A stretch of 56,542 bases of DNA from an uncultured beta proteobacterium (lineage in GTDB: Bacteria; Pseudomonadota; Gammaproteobacteria; Burkholderiales; Burkholderiaceae_B): contig CAJBTJ010000411.1 in the NCBI GenBank assembly GCA_903958565.1, forward strand, positions 1 through 56,542, read 5' to 3'. The position numbers were made by a program, and so were the translations under genes. Positions within the stretch are counted from its first letter, which is position 1; every line of letters starts with the position of its first letter. The notes under the pieces are model-generated. The model saw nothing but the letters and a program-made list of their open reading frames with translations, did not search any database and had not been told where the DNA came from. Shown in pieces: positions 54,963-56,542 of the stretch.

Positions 54963-55583
54963 TTAGCGTCCCATCCCATAGCCATCTTCACGAATCACGC
55001 GCGGTATGACTTCACGCGGATCGATTGTGACTGGCTGATACACCACTCTGCCCTGTTCAGGGTCATAGCGCATCTCAACGTTGCCGTATACGGGAAAATC
55101 TTTGCGGAATGGATGACCAATGAAGCCATAGTCCGTCAGGATACGGCGTAAGTCAGGATGGCCCTCGAACACAATACCGAACAGGTCAAAGGCTTCACGC
55201 TCAAACCAGTTCACGGCGGGCCAGACATCCACCAGCGAATCCAACACAGGAAATTCGGTACTCTGCAAAAATGTACGCACACGCAGACGCCAGTTATGCG
55301 TAAGCGACAACAAATGCACCACCACAGCGTACCGACTTGCAGGCACCACTGCGGTCGCAGGTGTTTCACCGACACGTCCTGCACCGTAGGTCAGGTAATC
55401 GAGGCCACACAAATCGATACAGGTCTCGAACCTTAAGGCCGGCTCGTCGCGCAAACGCTGACATACGGACTGCCAATGATCAGCCGAGACCTCTAGGGTG
55501 ATTTCATCGGTCGACAGCGTCAGCTTGGTCTGCTCACCAAGCAAGGTCATCAATTGTTGTTGCAGGTTTTCTAGCCTAGACAT
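54963..55583 (-). CDS. nuoC: NADH-quinone oxidoreductase subunit C
   Basis: [44 protein letters not shown]. Confidence 0.97.
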   Translation of the reverse strand: MSRLENLQQQLMTLLGEQTKLTLSTDEITLEVSADHWQSVCQRLRDEPALRFETCIDLCGLDYLTYGAGRVGETPATAVVPASRYAVVVHLLSLTHNWRLRVRTFLQSTEFPVLDSLVDVWPAVNWFEREAFDLFGIVFEGHPDLRRILTDYGFIGHPFRKDFPVYGNVEMRYDPEQGRVVYQPVTIDPREVIPRVIREDGYGMGR

Positions 55584-55602
55584 ATCTTAAGCCTGTGTAA
55601 CG

Positions 55603-55632
55603 CAACGTGTGGGGCGTAAGACCAACACGTTG
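55603..55632 (-). repeat. Intercistronic inverted repeat between nuoB and nuoC
   Basis: CAACGTGT (55603-55610) / ACACGTTG (55625-55632), 14-nt loop. Confidence 0.6.
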
Positions 55633-55638
55633 TTTAAA

Positions 55639-56115
55639 TTAACGTGCGATCGTGTTGGTTTGGCGAATCTTGTTTTGCATCTGCAGCAGGCCATAGACCA
55701 ACGCTTCTGCAGTGGGTGGGCAGCCAGGTACATAAACGTCCACCGGCACAATACGGTCACAACCACGCACTACGGAATACGAATAGTGGTAGTAGCCGCC
55801 GCCGTTCGCACATGAACCCATTGAGACCACCCAGCGTGGCTCAGGCATCTGGTCGTAGACTTTGCGCAAAGCAGGTGCCATTTTGTTGCACAAGGTCCCT
55901 GCAACAATCATGAGGTCTGATTGCCGCGGGCTTGGGCGGAAAATGATTCCGAACTGATCCAAGTCGTAGCGCGCAGCGCCCGCATGCATCATTTCTACCG
56001 CACAACATGCCAACCCAAAGGTCATTGGCCACATCGAACCGGTTTTTGCCCAGTTGATGAATTTGTCTGCGCTGGTCGTGATGAAACCTTCTTTCAGAAT
56101 GCCATCGATTGCCAT
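55639..56115 (-). CDS. nuoB: NADH-quinone oxidoreductase subunit B
   Basis: [51 protein letters not shown]. Confidence 0.97.
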   Translation of the reverse strand: MAIDGILKEGFITTSADKFINWAKTGSMWPMTFGLACCAVEMMHAGAARYDLDQFGIIFRPSPRQSDLMIVAGTLCNKMAPALRKVYDQMPEPRWVVSMGSCANGGGYYHYSYSVVRGCDRIVPVDVYVPGCPPTAEALVYGLLQMQNKIRQTNTIAR

Positions 56116-56139
56116 AGTTAAGCTCTGCGTTGCTGGGGT

Positions 56140-56499
56140 TTATTCCCAGTCAAGCGCACCTTTTTTCCACTCGTAGATGAAACCCACAGTCAAGATCGTT
56201 AAAAAGATCATTGCCGTGACGAAACCAACCATACCCACTGCGCCATTTGCGATGGCCCAAGGGAATAAAAATGCGATTTCAAGATCAAACAAAATAAAGA
56301 GGATGGCAATCAGGTAATAACGCACGTCGAACTTCATGCGTGAATCACCGAATGTTTCAAAACCACACTCGTAAGGGGAGAGTTTTTGCGCATCAGGACG
56401 ATGCGGGCCGATTAAGGAACCGGCTGCGATTAACGCAAAACCGATGGCGCTACCCACGGCGATAAAAAGCAGGACAGGGAAATATTGTTGCAGATTCAT
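56140..56499 (-). CDS. nuoA: NADH-quinone oxidoreductase subunit A
   Basis: [42 protein letters not shown]. Confidence 0.97.
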   Translation of the reverse strand: MNLQQYFPVLLFIAVGSAIGFALIAAGSLIGPHRPDAQKLSPYECGFETFGDSRMKFDVRYYLIAILFILFDLEIAFLFPWAIANGAVGMVGFVTAMIFLTILTVGFIYEWKKGALDWE

Positions 56500-56532
56500 C
56501 CAGAGTCTCGGCTGTGTTGCACAAACCTCAAG

Positions 56533-56538
56533 ATTGTA
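56533..56538 (-). promoter_or_regulatory. Candidate -10 (TACAAT) for the nuo operon; -35 would lie outside the window
   Basis: Minus strand TACAAT about 34 nt upstream of the nuoA start. Confidence 0.3.
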
Positions 56539-56542
56539 GCAC

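Overview
The window is a compact, gene-dense, core-genome segment that looks like a betaproteobacterium (Burkholderiales, probably Alcaligenaceae-like; judged from gene content and protein style, not from a search). About 46 protein-coding genes are supported. In order they are: HAD phosphatase (partial)/rluC; rne; accD-trpA-trpB-relA-ridA-pncB; fdxA-fpr; phaZ; rnfB-like/nth; a five-gene branched-chain-type ABC importer (livGFKHM-like); bioMNY; msrB-yciB-bolA-ppiase; smc-zipA-ligA; lplT; udg4; a tsaB-rimI fusion; an orphan OmpR/RisA-type regulator; ispDF; mfd; serB; DUF2818; and a complete 14-gene nuo (complex I) operon. I saw no tRNA or rRNA genes, CRISPR array, phage, transposon or toxin/defence island, and no convincing new multigene system. 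The leads worth checking are mostly regulatory or domain-level: (i) a LivF ATPase with Walker A Lys replaced by Arg, paired with a LivG that has a degenerate signature, which suggests an asymmetric ABC importer; (ii) an intrinsic terminator between bioN and bioY, just before the bioY start codon; (iii) a long rne leader with a series of perfect palindromes; (iv) a strong stem-loop directly after livK; (v) a stand-alone RnfB-type ferredoxin coupled to nth; (vi) an orphan OmpR/RisA-like regulator with tandem TTGTAA repeats upstream; (vii) DUF2818 at the end of the nuo operon; (viii) a terminator whose 3' arm is the last codons of the convergent ligA gene. Structures were found by eye; no folding energies or database searches were computed.
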